Assembly: GCA_029379385.1 (NCBI GenBank)
Contig: CM055605.1
Coordinates: 9,025,001-9,089,000, forward strand
From: Quillaja saponaria
Taxonomy: Eukaryota; Streptophyta; Magnoliopsida; Fabales; Quillajaceae
Direction: 5' to 3'
Length of the DNA stretch: 64,000 bases
Part shown: one piece after another, positions 33,609-45,800 of the stretch
How positions within the stretch are numbered: the first letter of the stretch is position 1
Layout: each line of letters begins with the position of its first letter
Position numbers and translations under genes: made by a program
The notes under the pieces: generated by a model
What the model saw: the letters and a program-made list of their open reading frames with translations, nothing else
The model's database searches: none
What the model was told of the DNA's origin: nothing

Positions 33609-34201
33609 AGGCTGTGTTTAGCAAACAAGATAAGCAAATTGGATAAAATAAAAAAATTCTCAAATTGTCCTAATCCCCTCATCTTTCTCCACCAACCCTT
33701 GATTTTTTTTTTTTTTTTTGCAAAATAATTTAAAGTCAAAATTATACAAAAAAAGGTTTCTTTCCTTCTATAAAAAAAAATATATAAAATATGTGACTTC
33801 ATTTCACTTGTCACTAAAATGTATGTTTTTAAAGTCAACATTATGCAAAATAAAAAATATTATTGTAAGAATATTTCGGTCCATGATAATTAGATAAAAA
33901 AATATAAAAAATTAAAAAAGTCTATGAACATGTGCGTAAGAAAGTGTGATGAGGCTAGTAAATATTATAATTTAAAAAAACTGTAAAAAAAATTAGGATA
34001 AAATTTAAAATATATATGAACACAAATATAAAAATTATTTATAAATTATAAGATTATTCTGTTCATGAATCATATCTTGCCACTTATCTTATCTAATCAC
34101 ACACCAAGTGCAGGATAAGATAAATGCTTATCTACACATATCCTAATATTTATTAATTTTTACAGGATATCTTATCTTATCATTGCGACCAAACGCAACC
34201 T
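33609..34201. mobile_element. MITE with terminal inverted repeats (about 590 bp)
   Basis: The left end GGCTGTGTTTAGCAAACAAGATAAG pairs with the inverted right end GGTTGCGTTTGGTCGCAATGATAAG. The interior is AT-rich and non-coding; an internal stretch repeats CTTATCTTATCTAATC-type motifs. The target duplication is not clear. Confidence 0.6.
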
Positions 34202-34228
34202 ATTTTTCATACAGATAAGTATGGATAT

Positions 34229-34651
34229 AGGCTTGGTTTCGTAATGTTATTTTGGAGGGTGCTTATGTTTATGAAATGCAGAAGTCAATTTTTTTATGTT
34301 TGGTTAAAAAAAAAAAGTTGGGTACTTCTTCTCTGGGCTTTTAAAAGCCAATGGTGCTTTTAAAAGCTCCTCAAGGGGTGCTTTAAAAGCTAGCTTATGC
34401 TATTAAATATTTAAAATATTAATATAATCTCAACTTTAATGAAGATTCGTATTTATTCTTATATTAATTAATGCAATAGGTTAATTATTTCTCTTTTTAT
34501 TATCAATATCTATTATAATTAATTCAAATATTTGAAATAGCTTTACAATGAATTTACCAAATACTAATTTATTTTACTAAACACTACTACTCTAACTTAT
34601 GAGAACGCATCACCTCTAAAAAAACTACAGCATTACCAAACCAAGTTATAG
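34229..34651. mobile_element. MITE with terminal inverted repeats (about 420 bp)
   Basis: The left end TAGGCTTGGTTTCGTAATGTT pairs with the inverted right end CTATAACTTGGTTTGGTAATGCTGT. Inside, GGGCTTTTAAAAGCC and related CTTTTAAAAGC palindromes recur near 34,338-34,390. It lies only 28 bp after the previous MITE. No coding capacity. Confidence 0.6.
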
Positions 34652-35337
34652 TATCCTCCTACCCGCTGTAGATAAGAGGCAGATATAGACGAGAGGTAAA
34701 AGAGGGGTAGGTCATGTACATATTTGGCCAAACTCTCGAAACTGATCACCACGTTATCATCCCTATTACCAACATAGATTAAGTGAACTTCAATTAAAAT
34801 TTATCACATTGGTTTATATATTATTTTACATTTAACTCTGACATTGTTAAAATACAAGATGTGATGGAAGTCATAAACTTACGTGTTTAATTTTAATTAG
34901 CCTGACTATAATCTTGGTCGTATGTGGCCATACAAAAAAATTTCCCCGTTGAGCAACCCAAATTATTGTACACGTACTCTAGCAATAAAGCAGACTAGCA
35001 AGTATCTACGAATCCTTCTAATTCTCTGTTTTCTTGTTTCATTTAGAAAGATAGGTGACATTCATATCATTTTATGCATACTTTTTACTATGTATTCTTT
35101 TTAATTTAGTCAAAAATATTTAAAACCAAAACTAATCATAAATAAATTGAGAAAATAGTACATGGAATTATAGTAAAGAATTATTATAAATTTAGTTCAT
35201 TTTCATTGATAACAACTAATTACCAAGAAGCTCTTACAAGATAGGAAGAACGTCAACATATCCAAATTTAGTTAATCATTTTTACTTCATACATTCATCA
35301 TAAGCTCATATATAGTCGCATCTACTGTCTCTTCCTT
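34652..35337. other. Spacer downstream of the 35-kb LTP-like gene
   Basis: AT-rich with no supported gene. The part nearest 35,337 should contain the 3' untranslated region and polyadenylation signals of the minus-strand LTP-like gene. Confidence 0.45.
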
Positions 35338-35807
35338 TCAGGGCGGGACCGTGAAACCTGCAAATTAAATCCAAAGACTTATTAGAGTACGTTTCTTTTA
35401 CTTGACCAAAAACTCCACACACATAAAAAAAAAAAAAATTTGAATTAATGAGAAGGGACTTGAATTTTTCTTTTCTTACTTCCACATTTGGTACCACTGG
35501 CAAGTGGTCTGCCACAGAATTGAGCAACATAGACCACTTTCTGTATATCAATCACTCTTTCAATCTCAGCAGTGATATGCTGGCAAACACAAGGAATGTC
35601 CACTGTCTTGATCACATTGCAGCATCCCTGCGATGGGTCCATCTTCGGCCCTGCCTTTTGTACATATATAGCACATTGTGTTATAAGACCCTGCAAGTCA
35701 CCTTGGCAACCCTGGCCAAGGACGACATTGTTGGTACCGGAAAACACCAAAATTCCGGTCATCACAAAAGTTGCTAGAACCATGAAGTTGGTGTTGAGCC
35801 TTGCCAT
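35338..35807 (-). CDS. Secreted eight-cysteine lipid-transfer-like protein
   Basis: Bifunctional inhibitor/lipid-transfer superfamily, 115 aa in two exons (35807-35480 and a 20-nt last exon, 35357-35338). The signal peptide is MARLNTNFMVLATFVMTGIL. The mature part has all eight cysteines: GCQGDL, ITQC, QGCCNV, DIPCVCQ, AQFCGRPL and TKCGS. The tiny exon supplies the tail FTVPP, giving CGSFTVPP at the C-terminus. The start was chosen at the Met that opens the signal peptide, about 60 bp from a TATA box; an upstream Met in the same frame would lie near or before that box. It is probably secreted and binds lipids or other hydrophobic molecules; the specific role is unknown. A pseudogene copy lies 2.7 kb upstream. 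Confidence 0.85.
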
Positions 35808-35867
35808 TTTCTTTCTCAGGTATTGGGTTTGGGTGTGTGGTGTGGTTGTGTAAATGCTCAAGGGATC

Positions 35868-35876
35868 ATATATAGA
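35868..35876 (-). promoter_or_regulatory. TATA box of the 35-kb LTP-like gene
   Basis: CTATATATG on the minus strand, 61-69 bp before the ATG, implying a leader of only some 30 nt. This decides for the downstream Met as the start. Confidence 0.65.
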
Positions 35877-36562
35877 GGGGCTATGTGAAGGGAATGGATG
35901 CATCACATTTCATGTGTGGGGTTAAAATGAAGTGCATGTGAAGCACTTGTTGTTTGGCACAACTTTTTTTTCTTTTTTTTATATGTGGCTGCTTCTTGAA
36001 ATTGGAGTGCAGAGGTGTTTTTTTCATGTGAGATTGGGAGTTACAAACTTTATGTGCATTTTCATGTGCCAATGCTGTTTTAATCCAATTAAGATTCATT
36101 GGAGCTATCCATATTTCAGTAGAGGAAACAATAAGTTTACTAACATTTGCTCTTAAACCACATAACTGATAATTTAATATTATATATTTTTCATGAGGCC
36201 AATTCTTAAATAAATGTGTTCGACCAAGTAAAAATTGTTTTATACTGAAAATTTTGTATCATTAGCTAGATCTTATGTTAAGATCAGTTATATATATATA
36301 AAGATCAAGTTTTGCCTATATTTAATTCTAAAACTGAGTATTATTTGTTAGTAATTGAATTTTCTTATCCCTATTTATATGGTAAGAAACATTTACGTTG
36401 GTAGAGAAATTGAAATATGATAAGCTAGAACAAAATTATATTCCCTTTGCCTAAATGTCCATCTTAGACTAGATTTAATTAAGTAGGTGAAAGAGTGACA
36501 AACTAATTCCTTCAAGCTATTATATATATTATTCTAATATATTTGCTCTTCATAGTTATATT

Positions 36563-37464
36563 TAAATCTAATAATGATTTTGTATTATATGAGAATGAGA
36601 TTATTTCATTACATAGAGAAAGCCTGTATATATAGGCTATACAAGTTGACGTAACATAACCAACCTAGCCTAGTATAAGACTAAGTACAATAATCAGGCA
36701 TAAATTATGGGCCATTAATCATGGGCTATAATATACCCTAACTCCCGCCAAACTCAAGGTGGTTGACTCAAAACTAGCTTGAGTTTGAAACTAAACTGAT
36801 GAAGTGTCTCCCATAGATAAAATATTTGTTCTAGTATGTGTGAGGTGACATATAATTGGTAGAGGAATTTTGCTTCCCTTAGACCATGTTCAGGGACGTC
36901 TTACGTAGGACAGTCTGAGTACATGCTTAGTGACGTGTGAGGCGACGTATAACTAATAGAGGGATTACGCTTCTTTAAGCCATGTTCAGGGATTTCTCAC
37001 GTAGTGTAATCTGAGTACTTGCTCAGGGACGTATGAAGAGTTATAAGAAATAATATATATATTTGTTTTTGAAAGGAAGATAATGAGTTGGTTAGGATGG
37101 GAGATAAGGGGAGCTAAGAGCAAGCTTAAATCAAGAGAAAAGTCAATGGCTAGAGAAGGCTGATAGGTGGTCTAGAAGGTGGATGGGTGATGAGCTTGAG
37201 GAAGGGATTGTCGAAAGGGTTGAGATGGGGGTCGCCACCAAGGTGGGAAAAACTTTTAGAAAACCTAACCTCTGATGCCTACTTGAATCTAATGATGATT
37301 TTGTATTATATGAGAATGAGATTATTTGATTACATAAAGAAAGTCTCTATATATAAGCTATACAAGTTGACCTAACATAACCAACCTGGTCTAATATAAG
37401 ACCAAGTACAATAATCAGGCATAAATTATAAGCCATTAATCATGAGTCGTAATATACTCCAACT
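36563..37464 (-). mobile_element. Short LTR element (TRIM-like or internally deleted copia)
   Basis: Two 181-bp direct repeats (36,563-36,743 and 37,284-37,464) flank about 540 bp. On the minus strand, the bases just inside the right-hand repeat read AGGCATCAGAGG, a degenerate initiator-Met primer site. Just before the left-hand repeat is CCACCTTGAGTTTGGCGGGAG, a copia-type polypurine tract. The interior has no pol or gag frame but repeats a block, CATGTTCAGGGA(C/T)..TACGTAG, at about 36,885 and 36,983. Size and structure fit a terminal-repeat element in miniature; a deletion derivative of a larger copia element is equally possible. Confidence 0.7.
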
Positions 37465-38084
37465 ATTATCAATAATCCTATGTTTGAAAATCTTGCCACT
37501 GAAAGTTTATCAAAGATAGAAATCATGTTTTGAGTCTAATATCCTGAGTATTAGAGATAAGAACTTTTTAACACCTGTATCTAATACTCATGCTTTTGTT
37601 AAAAAATATAATTGTAAAAAAAATTATTTTAAAGAAAAATTCCTTTCAAAATTGGCCTAAGTACATAAATTAAAACAAACAAATGAAAAATAAAATAGAA
37701 TCTAAACATTTATGTTTCCCTTACTACAACAATTACAAACTATATTTACAATCATTATATATTAATTACAAATTGAAAGTTTAAAAGAATTTGTTCCCCA
37801 TGCAATCTTGAGCTCTTTTTCTTAACTACTTTTATATATGAATATCAGAGAGACAGAAATCATGTCAGTTTCTTTTATATATATTTTCCTATATATAAAA
37901 AGCTAAGTCCTTACTATTTTGACATTCTAAAACTGCGAATCAACATCATCTTCTGTTTTAAAGAAGATGATATGATTTTGTGAGAGAGAGACATAAATAG
38001 GGAAAGGGAATATAATTGTAATTTAATTAGATACACTTTTTGGGAGAGAAATGATGTTTCTTCTCTCTTCGAACAGAACTCTCT
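37465..38084. other. Spacer between the LTR element and the LTP pseudogene
   Basis: AT-rich, with no supported gene. Likely includes the decayed 3' flank of the pseudogene at 38.1-38.5 kb. Confidence 0.4.
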
Positions 38085-38481
38085 CTGGTATCGAAAAGGA
38101 TCCAAATCCCTGCATATGGAAGAAGAGAAACTTGACTAGTATAAACAGGATTAGCCTTGAGCACATAGTGACACAAACTGGTCTACCACATAATTGGGTA
38201 ACATATACAGACCACTTCAGCATAGCAACCATCCTCTCAATTTCAGCAGTTATATACTGGCAAACACAAGGGATGTCCACTGTTGTGATCACATTGCAGC
38301 ATTCCTGTGACGGGTCAACCCTGCCCTTTATTCATACATAACATATTGTGTATAAGACCTTGCAAGTCACCTTGGCAACGTCCCTGGCCAAGGACGGCAT
38401 TGTTGGTACCAGAAAACATTAAGATTCCGGTGATTGCAAAAGTTGCCATAACCATGAAGTTTGTGTTAATGAGCCTTGCCA
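38085..38481 (-). pseudogene. Pseudogene of the 35-kb LTP-like gene
   Basis: The frame opens almost identically to the 35-kb gene (MARLINTNFMVMATF, GQGRCQGDLQGLI) but ends in a stop soon after the second-cysteine region, where bases have been lost. In another frame it continues TTVDIPCVCQYITAEIERMV and TQLCGRPVC, then diverges. A decayed version of the last exon (GFGSFSIP) may survive near 38,085-38,115. Upstream, 38,640-38,760 still resembles 36,390-36,560 beyond the intact gene (GAAAGAGTGACAAAC), so promoter and gene were duplicated together. Frameshifts make it non-functional. Confidence 0.8.
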
Positions 38482-39866
38482 TTTTCTTCCTTAGGTGTAT
38501 ATACTTATTTTTCATACATTCTTCACAAATGAAAATAGGATAAAATAATTATTTTCCTTTTAAAAATCAATGTGAAGAGAAAGTAGAAGTATCCCTATTT
38601 TTCTGGTCAGAAAAATTGATGTTCCAAAGAGAAAATTGAAAATCTGTTAAGCTACATGTCATGCCAGAACTAAGTCATATTGCCTTTGCTTGGAGAAAGA
38701 GTGACAAACAAATCCTTCCAACTACTACATATTTTGCCTAACATATTTGTTCTTGATAATCTGACTCCAAATATATAAAAGGAGAATTGGCTATTGAAGA
38801 AGATAATACTTCACAAAAAAATCTTATTATTTTTTATTTTAAAGAATATAGAAGAACTAGTGAGAACAGAGTAGGAGTGAAATTAAACTTGCAATAAATT
38901 CTATGGATTAGGCATAAACAAAAAAATTAGATAAGAGGGATTGAAGCTTAAAAATATATATTTTCTCAAAAGGTGAATACAGAAGAACTAGTGAGAATAG
39001 AGAATTAAATTTGGAGCAAAAGAAAAAAATAGTCATAAGATCAAAATTAGTTTGTGATTATCCAAGTGAGTTTTGAAGGGGAAATAAAGATAAGAGGTAG
39101 TGGATGAAAAGAGGAAATTTTTTGTTTTCTAAATTTTCTCTACTTCTTTTTTTATTTTTATTTTTATTTTTTAACGATTTAAATGAGTTTGGAGCTTGCT
39201 TATATCAATACTATACATAAAATTACAAATTTAGATTTATAAATTCTATCATTACTCAAACAAAAATGATATTTCAAAAGTGAAAACACCTTATATGCAC
39301 AACCCAATCACTGTTGATGATGTGCAGCATTTTAAGTCAAGGAACTGATTCCATTTGACTAAACACGTGGTACACATCATTATTTTTGTGAAACAGTATT
39401 AAAATAATAATAATTTTGACTTCATTTACTTAATATTCTAGAATATTATTATTATAATTTAATCTTGATTTTGGTATTGAAGTGTTTCTAGAACAACTTG
39501 ATCATCTAGTAGAGGCCTACACAATCTAGAAATAGACTTCCTCACTGTCAGGTCAGTCCGGTCAAATTTAAAATTAGCAAAAAAAAAAATTCCAAAAAGA
39601 AGATATTGAAAAAGGCCACCAGGAGGGCAAACAAGTCTTTTTCTTGTTCCCTAATTTTCATTATACTGAAACATGTCACAATTTTAAAACCTCTATAATT
39701 TCAAAACCCTTCCCGGTCCTAATCGTGGCGCGATGTGGTGATTGCTCCATCTATGCAATTGCAACATCTTCCTGTCTAAACCCTAACAAATCTAATAATT
39801 CAACTTTTTTCCATCACAACGTTACTTTGATCGAAACTGAAAAAAAGCGAATCTGTCGGAGCCAAA
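38482..39866. other. Divergent intergenic region with MUS81 promoter and leader
   Basis: 38,482-38,770 is the former promoter flank of the LTP pseudogene. 38,780-39,600 is AT-rich spacer. From about 39,640 the base composition rises and should contain the MUS81 leader, ending with AAAGCGAATCTGTCGGAGCC before the ATG. Confidence 0.5.
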
Positions 39867-42800
39867 ATGGAGAACCCAATACGGGTGCGGTGCCCGGAGA
39901 ACGAAGAGCTCGCGGCTCATATGTTGAAGAAGAGGCTAGAAATGGCAGAGAAACCAAAAGGGATCTCCGAAAAGATTGACATGACTCTCTCTAAGGCGTA
40001 CACTAATGTCTGTAACTCTAAAACTCCCATCAAAACCATCAAAGACTTTGTTGAGATCAAGTATGTTCGCTTTTTCCACCACATTGGTAGTTTGTGTAGA
40101 AAATTTTCTAGTTCCTGGGAATCAAGTTTTAATTTTTATGGGTGCTATATCAGGGAAATTTCGTCACTTTTCTGGTGGGTGAAAGCTTGAATTTGAGAGT
40201 AGGGAGTTTCAGGAGTGAAGTAATTAGTTTCAATAGTTCTTTCTTTCTTTTTCCTCACTCTCACTCTCATTCTCTCACTCATTTTTTTTCCCTCCCCTTA
40301 GAAAGTAGGCTTCTCACCACCTAAGCAATATCTTGGAGGTACAGGGATCACCTCCAATGTGAAGGGTCCTGGTTCAATTCGGCACTAACTATGTTGATCT
40401 TATCAAGAAAAAAAAAAGATGGAGTAACTCCTGATTTAACGGAGCATTTATGGATTTTTCATGTGAAGTCAAATTCGACTTGATAGGCAGCTAATGAGTT
40501 TCTCTCTGAATTATATGAATTGCACTCAAGGGGCGTGGGAAAATGGATTTTGAAGCTTATGAAGGAGTTTTTTGAGTCCACTTCAGGAGATTCTGAACCA
40601 CAAGGCGTAACCAAAAAAGGTGTTTCTGATCATTCATGTTTTGTATTCTTTATTTTGACAATTTGTGTGTAGAATCATTGATTAATCTGTTAATTACTTT
40701 ATAGGTACTAAAGGTCGAGGAACTACACGCTATGTGCCTCAAAAGAATTCTGTGGCTTATGCATTATTGATTACCCTTTTCAGGTATACTGAATATATAG
40801 ACATGTTCATGCATAGTTATTCATGTGTTTTATAGGTGTATGTGAATGAACGTTTGGATTTAGTTCTCATGAATTATGTGTTGGACATATTTACTTACTA
40901 GGGGAACTTCAAATGGGAATGAATTTATGCATAAACAGGAACTTATTGATGCAGCTGAAGCAAGTGGGCTTTCTCGAGCGCCAGTTGCGTATGTTCATCG
41001 TATTTGATTTATTGAATCTATTTAAGTTAAATAGAATATGAGCTTGCAATTTCTTCATTATATATATATATATATATATATATTATCAAAATGAATTCCT
41101 TGGTTTCAGGCCAGAATTGGGGAAAGGAAAACAAGGGCATTTTGGAAGTTCTCCAAGGGATTGGTATAGTGGATGGAACTGCATGAAGACACTTATAATT
41201 AAGGGATTAGTTGTTAAATCAAGTTGTCCAGCTAAGTATGTGTCTCACTTTCGTATCTTTACTTTCCTTATATGTATCTTTCATTAATCTATTATAATAT
41301 TCACCTCATTTGTTTGATTACAAGTAAGGCACATCTGTCTACCAAGCTTTTAATTTACTGCTGGACTATTCTATGCTTTCGAGTCTCACATATAATGAGC
41401 TTAAATGTTAGGTTTTTATTTATTTTTTATTTTATATTTTTGTGGGGAATTATCTTTATTGATGCATTTTCAGTGAGACACTGCAGCTGGTGATTTAGAT
41501 TTAGACTTGAGAGTGCACCAATAATAGATGAATTTGAAATATGCATGTAATGTTTCTTGGGCTCTGTAAAGTATAATTTTGTAATCAGATGGTTTCAGAG
41601 CTCACCCATTGTTGTTTCAGTAGATAGTTTTTGACACACTATAAGATTACAGTTTTAATTTGTGTTCAAGTTGAGATTTTTATACATCTCTACAGTTGAA
41701 ACCTCCATTATGTTATTCAGGTACATGCTAACTCAAGAAGGTAAAGAAGCTGCAGGTGAATGCCTCATGAGATCTGGTTTAGCAGATCCAAAAGAGGACC
41801 TGGATGATGTTGAAAATCTTTCTGATTTGGACAAGCAACCTATGTCAGAAGTGGAAACTAGTGATCACTATCTGGATAAAGGAGTGACATCACAATTGAG
41901 CCAGCAGAAGAAACTAATTGAGGTTCCTCTTGATTCACTTGAAAAGGTAGGGCGGAAGTCGCTATCAAATTTATTCCTCGCAATTAGTAGCAGAACTTGC
42001 AGAATAAGAAATTTTATAACCACCATTATATCATCCTGGATTTTGTGCTTTGTTAATTGAGGAATCCCTCTTCCTTTTCCAAAATCATTTAGAAGGCATC
42101 TACTTCTCGTTTACTCTTTAGGACAGCCAAACATTGAAATTTCCTGACACTAATTTATCTTGTACATAGTGTTCTTTCTTTAGGTGTTTTCTGTTGAATA
42201 TTTTTGGGAGTACGCTACAGTATAGCCATTAGTATAATTTTTGGTGTTATCTTTCTATTTATGGTTTTTTGGTTGTGAAGTAGCTATAAAGTAAATGTTG
42301 GTTGGTATCATCTACCTTAGGAAATGGGTATCATTTATTGAGTCTGTGCATATTCTTCTGTCCTCCACCACACTTGCCACTATTGTTTGTGACGGTTGAC
42401 TTAAAGTAATGTCAGGTTTGATGTATGTTTGATTTTTGTAAACGCGAAGGGACACATTTGATTTAACTTTTCTCCTTTCTTTCATTCCCCCATTTTCTGC
42501 TTCTCCCCTTCATATCTTTAATATTGGTCCATGATTTGAATGGGCTTATTTGAAAGGTTAGATCTGTTTCTTTCCCCTGGTCTTGGCACTTTTAAATGTT
42601 GACTCTTTTCCATCTGATAGTTTAATGTAGTTTCTTGCCTATTTGAATTTCTCCTGTTGTAGTTCACACGTATGGGTTACTCTAAGGAGCAAGTTCTTTG
42701 TGCTTTCACTGAAGTTTCTGAGAGTTCCCAAAACAAGGATATCTCATCACTCTGGCCAGCAGTTCTATGTCATCTTCGAGAGGATCAAGTTTATGGTTTG

Positions 42801-45800
42801 CAGTCATGTTCTGAAACTATAAGCAAGCATTCCTGTGCAACAACAACTACTTTCCCTGTTCCAATAGGTAATAAGGTATTTTACTTGTTAGTGAAAATGG
42901 TACCAATGCAATGTATTTCCTCTCAAGGAACAGACTGAACCTTTTACCTAAACATACCACTTTTTTTTTTTTGTTTTGATAAAGTAACATAGCACTCTGT
43001 GGTGCCCAGGTTCATTGGATCCTGTTAGAACCGAAAGTTGGCCAGCGGATTCATACTTCCATGGTAGACATATACAAAAATCCTATAATCCTGATGTTAT
43101 GCGACATTCTTCTTCTTCCTTGAGAGCTTGCTCATCATCTGTATGTGTGAATTTACTTTCTTCATTGTGCGCTATTCAGATTATTTCTCGATTGCACTTT
43201 ATCTCAAATATATGCAACAAACTGAGGTTATACTTTTTAAAGCATTTTTAGATTAGTCGTTATCCTCTAATTTTCTGGGCACTTTGCCATGCAGAAGTCA
43301 ACTACAGATGGGCATGGGTGTGATGTGAATATAAACAGTTTAAGTATGCCACCACTGAGCTTTGGGGAGAGATTTGAAGATGCATACGAAGTAATTTTAA
43401 TATTGGATAACCGAGAGCAATTTGCCACTCAGGGGTCAGTAGACTAAGCAAGCTAATTTTAAATGCTTTGTTGACTATTGATGTTGGAATTTTTTTTTGA
43501 GCTTGAAGTATCAGTTTCCTTTGTTTTTGTTTACCTTTTTTTAATATTTTTATTTGTAATTTGATTTATAATGCTAAAAGGAATGATATCTGCTCAAATT
43601 TTATCGTGGACTTCATTATCTTCCATTGCAGTTTGAGCTTAAGCAGAAAAGCATCAATGCTCTACGCAGGAAGAATTAGTATTATTTGATAGAGTAAACA
43701 AATGACATGGGTGTCTTAAATTATTGTAATTTTAGAAAACTAGAAATTCAATGTTATTTAAGACAATCAATTTATGAGGTAGTCGGCTTGAATTCATGAA
43801 ACTGTTATATGTGATTGTTGTTTCCATATCTACAAATGCACTACAAAATTAGAAGATATGATGATGAGTTTAGATATGTCTAGTTTTTGTAAGTCAAATT
43901 TATAACTTGTTGACTTGTTAATTTCTTGTTTAGAGAATTGGTGTCTATAGTTAATCTGATATACTTTTTATATTTCGTGGTTTCAGTTCACGGTCTAGAA
44001 GATTTATTGAGAATGTATGCAGCCAATACAAAATCCAAATTGAGGTGAGTTGTAACGATTATGCTATCCTTAAGTCATTCCTCTTCATTGAAAGAAAAAT
44101 ATATTGTATGTTCACTTTCGGACTAGCTATCTTATCCCCATCTTTTGGGTTTCCAAAGTTGAACGTATTCCATAGTAAGCTCACATGCATACATTTGTAC
44201 ATAAACAAATTATTGTTAATTACTTTAATCATTCTTTGCTAATTTTTCTGCATTAAGATAAATAATGTTGTACTCACCTTGAGTGATCGATTCTTCCATT
44301 CATATGGGCACTGAGATCTCACAAAACATTGACGATGTCCATTTCAGTCTTCATATGCTGGGCTGTGTGACAGTTGAAGTCTCATATTGTAATGAAAATT
44401 CTAGTTGCTGCATTGTATAAGATGATGAATGTTGAGTGGACCTGGACTCTTGTTTTTGGTTGTTCATTTTTATGTTTTTGTCTTTTTCTTCCGGAAAGTG
44501 GACCTGGGTCATTAATCAGGAGAACCTCATGTGGTTATGTGTTGTCTTGTTGCTTGTACCACAAGTGAACCTGTATATGTCTCTTTATTTTTCTTTTCTT
44601 TTATTTACTCCTTCTCTGAGCTGTCTAAGGCTTTACATTGGAGTGGGTTTGTGATTTCTGCAAATATGAATGTAATTGGGCTTGTTTGGACTATGGATTC
44701 TTAAGGGCTTGTATTTTTAGTTCCCTGTTGGATGCATATTAAATATTTTAATAAGGTTTAAGATCTCTTCATTTTTCTTTTCTTGGAAAATTGGTTATTT
44801 CTTCTGAAGTTCAATAGTTTGTTTTTAATTTCCCTAAAGCAATATTTTTAACATGCATTAATGTTTGACTCATAGGCTGTGTAGATTTGACAATCCTTTT
44901 ATCCTACAAAAGGCTAGCCTTGTGCCTTTGGTCAACCCTCATCTATCTTTGTTTATCTGTACGTACATACGACACACTCAAAGGCATACTTAGGCGCATA
45001 CATAAATTAAATACTTACATGTATATCCCATGTGGATGTGTCCATCTCCATTCGTTACATGTGTCAACAAATTTGGTCTGAACGGGGAGTTTATGTTGAA
45101 CTCTTTTGGTCATCAGCATTATGACATACATTATGTGATCTTTGGCTGAATCTTTAACTTGAAGCATCCTTATGACACTTACAATTGTAAACAACATTCA
45201 AGTTGGTGTGATTCTTCATTTTACTTCTCTGTGAGCTTCTATGAACAAATTACAGTTATTTACTTGTTGATTCATTTGTAGGTTAGGCGACTGCCAGTTG
45301 GAGATGGAATCTGGATAGCTCGCCATAAAACACTTAGCAGTGAATATGTGCTTGATTTTATTGTTGAGAGGAAGAAAGTTGATGATTTACGCTGTTCAAT
45401 CAAGGATAACCGCTATAAAGATCAAAAATTAAGGCTTTTGGTATTAATTCCATCTCAAAAACATTAGTTATATTTGTGATTTGAACAATGATCTGCATTT
45501 GTCGTGGGTGATGGTAAATGCAGGAACCAGCATATACACGAGATTATGTATTGTGCTCCTTCCAGAACATGCTTGTCACAAGAATTTTTATTTTCTTCTA
45601 TTTTCCTATCAAACATTCAATATCTGTTCACTAGCATAAATTAGCAAAGAAGTCTTTGGTGAATTGTGTCTCCTCTTAATTTAGCCATATGTTATTTTCA
45701 TTGGTTGGCTGTCTATGAATTTACGCAGTAATAGTTGGAGCTGAATGTGCTTGTTTTTGGAAGAAAAAGCAACATTTGTGTATTTATATATATATATATA

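Noticed and set aside
35808..35906. Upstream in-frame Met for the 35-kb LTP-like gene
   Set aside because: The extension would run through the TATA box at 35,868-35,876, so it is not transcribed as leader.
37187..37375. 62-codon frame in the short LTR element
   Set aside because: Crosses the primer site and LTR boundary; cannot be a gag or other protein.
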